64,000 nt of DNA, from positions 1,736,001 through 1,800,000 of the forward strand of contig NW_026946365.1 in NCBI RefSeq assembly GCF_035222375.1, read 5' to 3'. Shown here one piece after another: positions 1-11,644 of this stretch (position 1 is its first letter; each line of letters begins with the position of its first letter). A program made the translations under genes and the position numbers. The notes beneath the pieces were generated by a model. The model made no database searches. It was not told where the DNA came from and was given only the letters and a program-made list of their open reading frames with translations. This DNA comes from Podospora pseudocomata (Eukaryota; Ascomycota; Sordariomycetes; Sordariales; Podosporaceae).

Positions 1-709
1 ATGTGAAAAAAGCTAAGAGTAATTTAGGTACTGCAAGCCAAAACCGCCGTCAATAGTTCTTGAAAGGGAAAAGTCAATAGGTAACACGCGTGAGTGGGTG
101 GTCGAGTCCGAGTCCCAAAGGTGTGTGTGAATGATGGTGGAGGGGGACGATGCGGTGCAACCGTTCGAGGTTCGCCAACTGGGCAGTCTCGTCTTTGTTG
201 CGTTGAGGCAACTGGTCGGGACGGAGCCTTCTTCCCTTTGTGGATTCAACACAGTTGGAACCCCTGGGAATTCCTGCTGTTTTCTTCTTTTGCCTCTGCA
301 AGTTCAGGGCGATGGGCGATGTCGGGGAAGGCGACGAGATCATCTGAGCATGAGAGGGCTGCAAGAGCTAGGGGAGCTCAAAGGCGGCCGGTGAGTGGGG
401 CTTGCCAAGGCCCGTTGTGCAGCGGGCTTGCATAAGAAATGGCCCAAGCTCCTGCTGATGTCACTGAGCAGCAACAACAAAGAATCACAGTATAAACACA
501 TGTCTACAATACTTTGAATCTAATGAAATTACAAGTTCTATGTTGCTGTATACTAATTAGACCGTTAGTTCCACTGTGCCTGATTACATGTAAGCCAGAC
601 ATCCTAACCATCAGAGGTCAAGGATCCAATGATAATGAAACAGCTGAGCCAAGCAACGTTAATAACAGGTCAGATCCCTATCGGTCAGTCGTTCCACCGG
701 TTGCTACCA
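1..709. other. Intergenic, downstream of BBP gene
   Basis: No gene can be supported here. Open frames exist on both strands but show no recognisable domain or splice pattern. The right part presumably holds the 3' UTR of the branchpoint-binding protein gene, which ends at 710 on the minus strand. Confidence 0.6.
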
Positions 710-3017
710 CTAAGCCCCCGGGGGAGGAGGAGGAGGCGGCAAGTCCATGGGCGGAGGAGGAGGTGCTTCACCCGCAGGCGGAGGGGGTGGTGGGGGAGCT
801 GCGTTGGCGTATTGCTGGATGAGCGCGTTCAAGCCGCCAGGGAGGCCGGGAGGAGCACCGCCCGGAGGAGGGGGAGGCAAGCTGGGAGGCGCACCGGGCA
901 TTCCGGGAGGAGCACCATAGCCGCCGTAGCCAGGATATCCACCGTAGGCCGCATGTCCACCAGCAGGCTGTTGCCATGGGGCCATCCCAGGAGCCGAAGG
1001 TGGCGGAGGGGGAGCACCGTATGAGTTGTGACCACCACCACCACTGCCATAATAGCTGTCACCGCCATCGCGACCATCACGTCCACCACGATACCCCCGG
1101 TCATCACGATCTCCACGGTCGCCACGGTCATCACGATAGTCCCGACCACGGTCTCCGCGATCACGGTCACCACGATCACGGGCCCACGGTGCAGGGCCAC
1201 CTGAAGGACCGCTGGGAGGACCACCATAACCACCACCGCCACCATGGTGGTCATCACGATCGTTGTTGCGAGTACGCCAGGGAGCAGGACCGCCGGTTGG
1301 GGCGCTAGGACCGCGGGCCCAAGGCCGCGAATCACCACCAGCAGGACCAGTAGGACCGTTGGATCCAGGCCCGGCTTCGATCATGGCAGGAGCAGCACCA
1401 GTGCCGCCAAGTTCTTGCATGAGTTGCTGTAGAACATGGTTAGCATATGGATATCACCACCGAAAGGGACGCAAGGGCAGAACTCACCTCATACTCGCGA
1501 TCCACAGCATCGCCGCCGCCGCCGCCGATACGGCCGGCAGTGCGGTTAGCCATGGGACCATCATTGCGCCAGCTGGCACCGCGCTGTCTATCGGGACAAT
1601 CACGAGCCATATGCCCAGCATTGCCGCAAACACGACAGATGATGTTGGCCGTGAAGTTTTGCTTCTCAGGACAGTCATATTTGCGATGACCGATCTGGCC
1701 GCAGTTCTGGCATGCCTGGTTCTCGTCGTCACGCAGCGTACCGTTCAAGGCGGCAAGCTCACGAAGTTGATTGCGCTTCAGTTCATTTTGACCCTCGGGA
1801 ATAGACGCAGCCTGTAGCCAACATGTTAGCGGGTGTCTTCACTCCAGCGCATACGGGGAGGAAAAACTTACAGTCTCAATAATATTGTGAATCAGCTTCT
1901 TCGCCTTGTTCACCTTCTCCTCGGTATCGGCCATGATGAGACAGTGGAGATCTTCTTCCTGGTTACTGGAGTGAGCGGCGTCAGAACGACCTTTGCCCTC
2001 CTTCACGGAGCCCTTGCCGCGAATTGCAATCTTGGCGCCGGATTCTGTCTCCATCTTCTTGAGGGTATTGCCGCGAGGGCCTATGAGTAAACCGACTTTA
2101 ATACGGAAAACCTAAGTGTTAGTCATTTGGATATCGTGGTACAACGAGTTAGGTTAGGGCTGGAGTTTAGCATGTAGATGCCCGCAAGGCGCAGCTTCAG
2201 GCATTACGCCGACTGAGGTGCCTAGCAAAGCACCAATAGCAAGGAAGGGGGTGTGGTTAGAGAGGTTTGAGGGTTAGCAATCATACTGAAGTTAATCTCT
2301 GGATAGTCGTTCACAGGCACGTAGACCTTCTCCTGGGTCTTGGTTGGGCGACGGTAGTCCGAGGGAGGATGGTAGTTGGGGATCGTCTTCATCGCCTTCT
2401 CAATCAGCTTGTGGCGTTCGTCTTCGAGCTTCTTGCGGTAGCGGTATTCGCGGGTATTGACACGGCGACCATGGTTGTCGTATTGGGGCGCAGGGGAGGG
2501 CGATCTAGGATAGTGGGTTAGTATTTGAGATTGAGGACGGAATAGCATGGTAAAACACACCTGTCTCCATCAGCAGGAACGACGTCGTCGATCTTGAGTT
2601 TCTGTGTGATCTCCTCGATACGGAGGTGGAGAGTGTATGCCTCGAGCTGCTCGCTGGTCATGTTGGCGACGATGGCAGTGGGAAGACCCATCAAGCCAGC
2701 GGCCTTGTTCTCGGTCGCCTCGCCCCAGCGGTTTCTCTTCTTGCGACGTCTCGGACCATCATCATTGTTACCTGGACAAGTCAAGTTAGCATTGAATTAT
2801 CATTAGCAAGGGTAGGGTGAGAGTATGGAAACTTACCACGCTCAGGGCTTCGGCCACGCTTCACGTCGCGATCTCCATTCGTAACAGATCCGTTGTTGGA
2901 GGCCGGGGGAGGACTAAAAGTGCTGCTGTCGTTGCCATCGCCATCGCCGTGCAAGCGACGGGTTTTCCCCAAGGGAATATTGTTGGAACCGGTGATTCCT
3001 TGATTTCTCCACGACAT
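710..3017 (-). CDS. MSL5: Branchpoint-bridging protein (BBP/SF1/Msl5)
   Basis: Splicing factor that recognises the intron branch-point sequence and bridges it to the 5' splice-site complex in the nucleus. Exons on the minus strand are 3017-2837, 2771-2561, 2504-2287, 2095-1872, 1811-1488 and 1426-710, giving 624 aa. Visible parts in order: an N-terminal basic stretch with [10 protein letters not shown] (SF1 helix-hairpin region); a KH/QUA2 domain around residues 190-280 with [18 protein letters not shown]; two CCHC zinc knuckles, [14 protein letters not shown] near 312 and [14 protein letters not shown] near 338; and a long C-terminus of RD/RG repeats followed by proline runs. The 2096-2286 intron (191 nt) is longer than the other four. 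Its acceptor was chosen because it rebuilds INFIGLL without a gap; an upstream acceptor would insert five residues. Family assignment is firm; individual splice sites are by eye. Confidence 0.93.
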
Positions 3018-3404
3018 CTTGACGCTTGTGCTGATTCTGCAGAGTTGTTGATGTTTGGGATAGGTTTACCTGGGGCGAAGTTTTGTCGCATCTCGATCTT
3101 GTCAGGAAACTGTCCACCTAACGCTAGCCCGATCGAGGCTGAGTGGCGCTACACGTGATTGGGCGGCGCGCGTTCAGATGGGCCCACTTATGTGGAGGGA
3201 TCCCGATTCATATACGGCTTCTGGATGGGCAATGAATTGATGTTGTTGTTGAAGATATGAAAATGTTGACTCTGTACCAAGTCTGAAAAAGTCTATTTGT
3301 TTGATTTCATAGCTCGATATTCACTTCCATCAACAACCCTTACAGCCCTCATCTTACAGCCTACTTCCTTTCCCTAACGCTCCCACCAACTTCCACTCCC
3401 TCCC
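3018..3404. other. Intergenic, BBP promoter side and GST 3' side
   Basis: This gap lies upstream of the BBP start and downstream of the GST stop, both genes being on the minus strand. It should hold the BBP promoter and the GST 3' UTR. I see no distinct motif. Confidence 0.5.
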
Positions 3405-4286
3405 TCACTTCTTAGCATCAGCCTTCATCCCCGCCTGCACCCAAGCCTTGCTCTTCTCCGCCTCCTTCTCCAGCTCCTCCTCACTCTTATTCTTCATATC
3501 AAAAGCCGTATGCGGACTCGGCACATGCCTCCCCTTCTCCACCCCGGGCCTCTCCAACAACCTATGCAGCCACGCCTCCAGCTTGGGAAACTCATCCAGA
3601 CTCACCCCAGCCCAGTGATGAGCAGCCACCCACCCCCAACAAGCAAAATCCGCAATCGTAGCCCGATCCCCCACCAAATAATCCCCCTTCTCAAGCTGCC
3701 TCTCCATCACCGAATACAACCGTCTCGTCTCATTCTGATACCGATCAATCCCGTACTGGATCTTCTCGGGGGCATACCGGAAGAAGTGGTTTGCCTGACC
3801 TTGCATAGGCCCTGTCATCAAACACCATTAGCATCAACTCATCCATCTCCTTCTTCTCACTGTCATATAACTCACCCAGCCCCCCCATCTGCCAATGCAG
3901 CCAGTTATTCACCTCATAACCCTCCTTACTCCCCCTCGGGTACGAAACCTTGTGCTCGGTATCATACCTATCCACCAAATACTGCATGATACTCCCGCTC
4001 TCAAAAAGGTTAATCGGCGTGCCATCCGGGAGGGTGTCCGTCAGGGCAGGAATCCGCCCATTGGGGTTGATTTCCAAGAACCAAGGCTCCTATCGCTTCC
4101 ACATCAACATCACATTTACCCTACCTTATGTGAGCGGAGGGGGGAACAAACCTTTTGCTCATTCTTACTAAAAGAAATGGGCGTCACCTTGTAAGGCAAC
4201 CCAAGTTCTTCGAGAAGGATGGACACCTTGATTCCGTTGGGTGTACCAACAGTGTAAAGGTGGATGTTGCTGTTGTTCGACGCCAT
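3405..4286 (-). CDS. Glutathione S-transferase, Ure2/GstA-like
   Basis: Theta-like fungal GST of the Ure2 group, expected to conjugate glutathione to electrophiles or act as a thiol reductase. Exons are 4286-4152, 4089-3876 and 3811-3405, giving 251 aa. The N-terminal thioredoxin-like domain shows [15 protein letters not shown], the later [10 protein letters not shown] and the [10 protein letters not shown] glutathione-binding segment. The C-terminal helical domain contains [15 protein letters not shown] and ends in a lysine-rich tail. Both introns are about 63 nt and restore frame exactly ([16 protein letters not shown] and [16 protein letters not shown]). An upstream in-frame ATG at 4385 would add 33 mostly basic residues resembling a mitochondrial presequence. 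A TATA-like box at 4411-4419 lies only about 30 nt above that ATG, so the shorter form from 4286 seems likelier for most transcripts. Confidence 0.9.
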
Positions 4287-4386
4287 CTTGGATGTAAAGT
4301 TCCGTAAGAAAGTTTTGGGATGAGTCTTGGTCAAGTGGGAGGCGAGCTGGGAAATGCGCTGCATTGATGGGGAGGGGTCAGTCATT

Positions 4387-5734
4387 TTCTTTACAACAGC
4401 AGCAGTTCTCTTATATATACATGGAAGTATATTGTGGGATTGTGCAACGCAAGGTAGGTATGATGAGAAGGGATGAGGTGGGCACTGGTGTCACACTCAC
4501 TAAAGCTCAGGTTAGAAATCCACTGCTCCTATTTTACAAATCAAGCCGCAGTTAACTGAAGCTCGGTTCGGGAGTATGCTACCGAGGACTAGTTTCAAAT
4601 GATGTATGTACTCTCCAAAATAGAAAGAGAGGGGAAGAATTTGAGTGGGGGTTGTTGAACAAGATGGATGGGGTTTATTAATCCTCTCATCAACACTTTC
4701 ACGAAGATGCTACAAATAGGCGATGCCAGTCCGCTAGTCAATGATGACGAATCGACCCTCTCAGAAGCCGGATCGACAATTGCGCCGTCTGCCGTACCAT
4801 CGATCTCATGAAAGAAATGGAACAGGCTGGTGGGTGACTAGAGAGGTTGAGAGGTTCGATTTGTAATGCCCCACCTACATCGGGAACAAGTGTTGCGGGG
4901 AAGACGCTTGTCGAATGTCAACGACTCGCTCTCCATGAAAAGGAAAATAAGGGCGCGGTAAACATCCAGCATTCCGAGAATCCGCTGTTCATAGTGGCTT
5001 GTTGGCTGAACTGTATAAAGCTTCTCGATGCTATCTCAACGGCAGCCTGCCTGGTTGTGTCTCAGTAAAGTTGACTGCCGAGGCTGACATGCCTATCAAT
5101 TTAATGTCCAGTGACATCATCCACAAAACAATTCATTGTAGACCCGAGTCTGAGCAACGCTGCAACCCTGGCTTTCGAGCTGGTCATTATATCTCAACGC
5201 ACGTCGCAACCTCTGTCAATATCAAGCATATATACCTCAATTGTGTTCCAGGAAGCTTCTACTCCCCATCAAACCTACAACCAACAACTCTGTTCACCCG
5301 CCCCCAAACTCTACCTTCTTTTTCAACTTTTCTCTCTCCAACCGACCCCCATCTTGCCCCCTCGGGCCAGAAAAGAAGAAACCCCCGAATCATGCCCATA
5401 ACTCGTGGGGTCTTAAAAATAGAAATACTAAAAAACTTGTAGCCGACGAGATCTCCTCAGCTCTGACAACTGTATACTGTTTGTACCCAGCTCGCCGGCC
5501 CTCTTTGCTGCCGGCCCAATATAGTAAAGACAATGATTCATGGTATCATTCATAACACAACGCCCCGTCGCCGCCTGCCTGCCTGCCAGCCTGCCATATG
5601 CCCCTGGCCCACCCACCAGATCCATCCAAGGGCTCCCATCCAAACCAGAAGCAAAAAGGTGGTCCTTCTCAACATCATATACACACAGAAGAAAAGAAAC
5701 ATCAAAAAAGGAAATAGGATCATTATGACGCTCT
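4387..5734. other. Intergenic between GST and kinesin genes
   Basis: This 1.35-kb gap lies between two minus-strand genes and should hold the GST promoter and the kinesin 3' UTR. Open frames near 5000-5440 have no recognisable features. A short 34-codon frame at 4707-4811 is noted under rejected items. Confidence 0.5.
4411..4419 (-). promoter_or_regulatory. TATA-like box of the GST gene
   Basis: On the minus strand the sequence reads TATATATAA. It sits about 30 nt upstream of the first in-frame ATG (4385) and about 130 nt above the likely start (4286). The position is typical for a core promoter that starts transcription near or just past 4385. The call rests on sequence and spacing only. 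Confidence 0.4.
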
Positions 5735-8700
5735 TTAATAGTCGGTTGCCCGGTCCTTGACAAGCTTCTTCGTCGACTTGGCCGTACCGATATGGGTGTT
5801 GTGCACCTGAGCCATGTTAGTGATTGTCGTAAACCCTTATTGAGAGATGTGGTACTAACCTTGGTGGCGAACCGCAAACTCGTGATTGTCTCCTTCAGAT
5901 GGGCCTCTAGTGGGCTGACCATAACAAACATGAGCGTCTTGGAGTTCCCGCTGAGCGAGTACTGCAAGAGATGCGTCAACTTGGAGTTGCGGTATGGGAC
6001 GTGGCCTGACCCGCGTCCCAGAGCCTCGATAACATCGCCGAGGCATGCCAAGCTCTTGTTGATGTTCTGCGTTTCCCTCATGCGCTCGCCCTCGGCTTGA
6101 GAATGCTTCAAACGTTCGGAACCAGCAAGATCCACCAGGTTGAGAGTGCCTTCGCAACGCTCGTTGGTGGCCGAGTTCTCACCCACCAGCTTCAGAATGA
6201 AGACGGAATGCGAGCGCGAAGATCTCTCGTTTGCCTTGGTAGCGGCAACGCTGCGGTTGTTCTGGGCTTGCTTGAGCATCATCTCGACCTTATCGGGTAA
6301 GTCAAGCGCCACTGTCTTGCAGTTGAGAACTGTAGTCTGCTTGCGGCTGTCGTCGTGGCGGATTTCGAGTCTCTTCTTTCCATCCGACTCTCTGCCAGGC
6401 GTGAGCAGATCGTGGAGCTCTTCGTTGTACACTTCGACAAAACTACCCTCCATCGTATATGTCCATGACTTCTCCTTCAACTTCGTAATCGTCTCGTAAA
6501 TCATGTGGGTGGCTCTGGGAATCATGCCATCGGGCGAGGACATGGTATAGGTCTTGCCGGATCCTGTTTGACCGTAGCAGAAGATGCAGACATTGTAGCC
6601 GTCAAGAGCGCTCTGCACGAGCTGCGAAATTTCTCCAAAGATCTCCTCGTTGTGGACCGCTGGGGAAAATACACGATCAAACTCGAATGGGACTACCTTT
6701 CGGCTCACCATGCCCATGCTGTTCTTCTCTTCTTGGGTGACGTCGATCTGAGCCGATGTCTTCTCGTCAGGGAAGCTGATTTGAGCTGGGTTGCCTTCCG
6801 AATTCCCAAGCACGGGGCGTACTCTGCACATCACACGGATGTTGCCCTTTAACTCTTGATACTTGTTGAACAGAACCCGGCGCTCCGTCTCCTCCTTGAT
6901 CAACTTCTCGCGAGCTTCCTCAGCGACCCGCAAAGCATCCTGCAGCCGGGCCTCCATATGAGCAAACGAGTCTGATTGTTGCTTGCTGTCGGATTCCAGG
7001 AATTCGATCTTGGCATTAAGGCCTCGTAACCGGTCTTCCAAAGTCATATTTGTCGTCGACATCTCGGTCAGTTTCTGCTGAAGGTTACCCTTGACCGTCT
7101 GTTCCCGGTCCAAGTCCAGCTTGAGGCCTTCCATAAGGGACCGTAATTCCTGGATCTGGCGGTCTTTTCGGAGGACTTCCAGATTCATGTCCTCCTGTTT
7201 TGACCCCAACTTGGCCCGTAGCTCCTCCAGCTCCTTTGAGTTTTGGGCCTGTCGGTCCTTCATTTCCGCTCGGTATTGTCTCTCCATTGCCTCCAAAGCC
7301 TGTTGGTGTTCCCACTTCATCTGTTCGACCTCGGCCTTGAACCCTCGCTTGATTTCTTCGACGTCGTGTTGATGCTCTCGTGACTTGTCCTGGAGTTCGT
7401 ATTTGTGCTTTTGCCGCTCGCTCTCGAACTGTAGGATTAATGACTGCTTTTCTTGCTGCATGGAGAGGTTGTCATGTTGCAAAGAGCTGATTTGTCCCTG
7501 TAGTTGTGCAGTTTGGTCCATCAACCGTTGTTGCTCACGTTCAAGATCACTCGCTAGAACAGCACGTTAGTCCCCAACTCTGGATATCACTCCGCCAAAC
7601 TTACCCCTATTCTTCGCAAACTGAATAGCCTCCTCGAGGGCTTTTCTGTCGGTAATGGTGGTATCAAAGGCCTCTTTCATCTCTTTGAACTGCGTCTCGA
7701 ACTCGTGAAGCCGACCGTCTACGTCCCAGCCTGTGAAAGTTTTTAAATGTGAGTCCTTGGTCAAGAATGGTAACTTTTTAGGAGACGGAGATTTGGTAGG
7801 AGAACAAGGGGTCTGGGCAATGCTCCTGACCGTGGTGCCCAGCTTCTCCAGTGCCACACGGCCATTCCGGATCTCTGGCGGGGTGACTGGTACACTAGGA
7901 AAATTGGCCTGAGAGTTGGTGGTCCTAAACGGGTCCGGACTGGTAGCTCCCCCCCGGCGGTTCTGGAGAGTCGAACTTCGCTGCTCTTGTCCGTCGGGCG
8001 GCTGAAACATAAGAGAAAGGGAGTGCTCTTTTGCCTTGGATATCACTTGATTTCCGCTAGCTATGTCGCCGACGTCATCATTGAGCGAGAGGTTGCCCAT
8101 CCGCTTGCTGAGCGTCAACTCCTCTTTGCTAGGCATTCGAGCACGGATTCCGACGGACTGTTCAGAGGCTGTAGATCGTCCTCTTTGAGTCCGCACTTTG
8201 TTGGTACGGGGTTGTAAGGAAGCAGAAAAATTCCTACTTTTCTTTTGGTCGGCTGGTCCTCCATCTTCTTCCGCTGATCGCCCGCTCATCACTGTCGCCG
8301 GTCGAGATCTCGTGGTTCCTCTGGTGTTCGATGGGTTGAAGCCCATGGAGCTGGGTGCTCGGCCTGATATTGGTGGGCGGCTTCCGGCACCCATGGTTCG
8401 CGAAAAGCTGTTGGTGCTGGCATGGCGGGAGGTTCCTGGAAGAGTGGTTGGTGGCCGTGAGGATGTTGCGGTAGCGGTTTGGTGAGTCTACGACAAGTCA
8501 GGGTTAGCATCAAAGCCTGTGGCAAGGCAAGCAAGAAAAATACATGATCAAGTTCAGTGCCAGCCGAGTCGGTCCATGGGTCGCAGTCGTCGGAGGAGCG
8601 GCGCAGGTAGGTATCTGAACAGCAGCCCCTCAGACGCTTCCATGCTGGCGGGTTGGGGCTCTTCTTGTTACTGGTCTCTTTTGGGGCCGACATTGAGCCC

Positions 8701-9274
8701 AACGATGAGTAGGAATATGGCGTGTGGGACAGTGGGGATAGATTGGGCAATGGGAAGTGGGCTGCAGGGTAGGAGTCGGAGATAACAGTCAACGTACAGA
8801 TGCAAGAGATGCGATAGATGTGGGTTTGAGGCCGATGCCCGTCATTCTCGAGACTGAAGGCGTAGCTGCTGGCAGTTGCGATTTGGAGATAGGCTCACCA
8901 GCTCTTTCCGCCAGTGTTTTGCGCTTGGCGTCGCGGTCTGGGACTACAGAAGATCCTTTTCGGTCAGTCAGGGCAAGTGGGTGGCATGGATTGGGCGGTG
9001 ACGACAACGTACCGGCGCCATTGTATGTGCGTTTCGACGGGAGGAGGCCCGACGGGTGAGGTCGCGCGTTCTGGTCCGAATTGGTGATCTCCTGGAGGTA
9101 TGCGCTCGGGGCCATCGTGGTCGTGGTGCTCGTGTGGACTTGAGGGGCGCGAAGGCCGGAGCGGAAGGTCTAGATGTCGCAAAATATCAGTGTCAGGGTC
9201 GGGGGTCCGAGGGCAGCATCAAAGATGGAGAGAAAGACTTCAAAACATACACCACCGTTCTCTGTAGACTCCAT
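5735..9274 (-). CDS. Kinesin-14, C-terminal motor (KlpA/Kar3-like)
   Basis: Minus-end-directed microtubule motor of the Kar3/KlpA class, which acts in the spindle and nuclear positioning. Proposed exons are 9274-9251, 9169-9013, 8943-8798, 8487-7605, 7553-5860 and 5806-5735, about 991 aa. The order is a Ser/Pro-rich N-terminal tail; a long Gln/Glu-rich coiled coil from roughly residue 380; the kinesin-14 neck GNIRVMCRVRPVL near 640; and a motor domain with P-loop GQTGSGKT, switch I NERSSRSH and switch II DLAGSE. The last exon supplies the short tail ending KDRATDY. The motor being C-terminal defines the class. The 5' part is less certain: joining 8798 to 8487 keeps frame but gives a 310-nt intron, and a second possible first exon (ATG at 8693) lies inside it. 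An ATG at 9298 is an alternative start to 9274. Confidence 0.88.
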
Positions 9275-10208
9275 GTTGGCGTTGGCTCCGTTGCGCATGC
9301 GAGGAATAAGAAAATGGACGAGCAGATAGGATAGCGATAGGAGCAGTGCTCCAGTTTGAGTTGGGGGGTGCGACACAGTCGTGAACAGAGGCGGGTCTTC
9401 TCTGGGACTTGGGACTGGACTGGTGCCTCTTCTCCTCAACGGGTGTAGCGTAGAAAGACGGATGGTAGAAGCTGTGTTTACTTCACCGGGGCAACGAAAC
9501 TGCTTACGGGAGCCAATGGGAGGGGTCCGCTGGGACGACGCCGTGTGGGGTTTTGTGGGGTACATGGTGAACAAAGGAAACGTGGATTGAGCAGGGCCAG
9601 CAATCCAGAGACTGGCGAGAGAGTGGCATGCTTGGACGGATAGGATGAAGAGGCAGAAGATGTCAAGCAGATTCTCTCCCCATTAATTTCTCATCCGATG
9701 CGGAGTCCCAGCCAGCTTCTCTTGGAAGAGCTGCATCTACTAGTTTCCACGGGGCAAGGGGGGCGGTGTGTCAATGTGTGTCCCGGAATACCCCGCTCAA
9801 AGGGTTAGGGTGCAGCTTTCTTTCCTGTCCTCCTGTCCATTCGTCTGCCTTGATCTGCTCATCCCGCCGGAATCATTCCAGCCACACCGTCCCCAGTGAG
9901 CCAGTGTCTCCAGTTGCCCTTGTCCCAGAGTTCTGTAGCGAGTCTGGTCCCTACAGCGCACGTGCCACTCGTTCACATGCTCCACTGGACAGGCATGATG
10001 TCTTCAAAATATCTGGCCAGTGAAAGCCTCTGGAATCTATTAATCGTACGTCAGGCCTACATTTGCCTGTATCACACGGATCAACACTTTACGCAACTAC
10101 TACTGCGGTACATACACTCACGACACCCCCGTCCTCGCATACATACGGCACTAAAATAATCCCAAGGACCGCAACCGCCCTTGCCGCGCATCGCAACCCC
10201 ATCGCATC
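9275..10208. other. Divergent intergenic region, kinesin and acyltransferase
   Basis: Shared upstream region of about 930 bp between the minus-strand kinesin gene and the plus-strand acyltransferase gene. It must carry both promoters. I see open frames but none with recognisable protein features. Confidence 0.5.
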
Positions 10209-11242
10209 ATGGAGAAGTTCTCCCAGTTTCGCGACAGAGGTATGTCTCTCCCCCGCCTTACCATCCCATCCCCTCTAACCATGTCACACCCTCGTTAACC
10301 TTCTCCATCACAGGGTCCGGCATATCCCCCTTCATACCCACCTCCTCCCCCACCTCCATATTCAGCAACCTAACCTCCACCATCCTCTTCCTCATCCGCC
10401 TCCCCATCTTCCTCGCTTACACCCTCCTCTACTTCCTCTTCCTCCACCACTTCCCCCTCCCCGCCGTGGCCCACAAGCTCCTCCTCTGGACCTACCTCTC
10501 CATCCCCGGAATCTGGTGGGTAGACCTCCAACTCGACGGCGTAAAACGCGGCTCCCTCTCCCAGCAACCCCCCTCCCGCGTCCCCCACCCCGGCTCCCTC
10601 ATCGCCGCCAATTTCACCTCCCCCGTCGACGCCCTCTACCTCGCCGCCGTCTTCGACCCCATCTTTGTCGTCTCCTACCCCCATTCCCGAAAAGTCCAAC
10701 GCATCTCGCTCATCGCAGCAATAATCAATGCCTTGTCCCCCGCCCCCTTGTCCCCTCCTCCGGGAAGTAGTCTCACCGACCTGAGGACGATCATCGAGAA
10801 GAATCCCAACAGGGTTGTTGCCATCTTTCCGGAATCGGGCACGACGAATGGAAAGGGGATTCTGCCGTTGAGCCCGGCCTTGTTGACTGTGCCGGCTGAG
10901 GCAAAGATCTTCCCTGTCAGTATGAGGTATACGCCACCTGATATTACGACGCCTGTGCCTGGAACTTGGATCCAGTTTTTGTGGAAGCTGCTGGGGCGGC
11001 CGACGCATTGTATTAGGGTCAGGATTGCGGAGGGGATGGTGAATACCACCAAGGCCGTCAATGGGGTTTCAAGCCAGGAGGAGAGCACGCCCAGTGGGGA
11101 GGACGGGGTGACGGTGGAGGAGCAGAAGCTGCTGGACAATGTCGCGGAGGCCTTGGCTAGGTTAGGGAGGGCGAAGAGGGTGGGCTTGACGTTGAAGGAG
11201 AAGGATGCCTTTGTTAAGGCTTGGAATAAGAGGAGAAGGTAG
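10209..11242 (+). CDS. LPA acyltransferase-like protein (Vps66/Loa1-like)
   Basis: Membrane acyltransferase resembling yeast Loa1/Vps66, which acylates lysophosphatidic acid and affects lipid droplets and vacuolar sorting. Exons are 10209-10239 and 10314-11242, giving 319 aa. Exon 1 codes only 10 residues plus one base, and the 74-nt intron has GTATGT and CAG borders. A strongly hydrophobic N-terminal region, roughly residues 20-70, should span the membrane. FPESGTTNGKGILPL near 200 fits the glycerol-phosphate-binding block of PlsC-type enzymes. The usual catalytic HX4D block is not obvious; SPVDALYLA stands at about that place, as in divergent Loa1-type proteins. The C-terminus is basic (NKRRR). 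The first half is very C-rich in third positions. Assignment to the broad acyltransferase family is good; the Loa1 parallel is an inference. Confidence 0.75.
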
Positions 11243-11644
11243 AGCTGTGGTGAAACAAATGGTCAGGGGTTGGTTTGTGATATGATGTTTCTAATGCGCA
11301 TTTACAGGCAAGCAGGAAGGAATCAAGATCGGATATAGAGGTTGGGAAATTTTGGAACATGCATGATCATTAGCACTATACCAGGACAAGAAGATCATGT
11401 CCGTGTCGATAATTGGAACCCAATGTAACAAAAAGTTCATCAAATTCTTGCTTGATTATACTTGTCAACCGCCAACCTGGTATATCTTTTTCCGCAGCCA
11501 ACCACCCAAAAACAGGCAAACAATAAGCGCCTTTTTCCCATGCCAAATAAAAACAAGATCAGTATATGTACAAAACAAAAAGTCCCACCCTTAAATTATA
11601 CCTTTTTCTCCATCCCTTCAAAGTTCCCGAGCTTCTACGCCCGT
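11243..11644. other. Convergent 3' intergenic region
   Basis: About 400 bp between the stops of the convergent acyltransferase and ILV3 genes. It is AT-richer than the flanks, as expected of two 3' UTRs. Nothing else is seen. Confidence 0.5.

Noticed and set aside
710-1432. Other open frames across the BBP C-terminus on both strands (His-rich or Val-rich)
   Set aside because: They are shadows of the RD/RG and proline repeats of the BBP coding sequence.
4707-4811. 34-codon frame MLQIGDASPLV...PSIS with gene-like codon use
   Set aside because: Faintly like the N-terminus of LaeA-type methyltransferases, but too short and with no downstream domain or splice continuation.
8544-8761. Internal kinesin exon between 8761 and 8544
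   Set aside because: Its length (218) breaks frame with both neighbours. It is kept only as a possible alternative first exon from ATG 8693.
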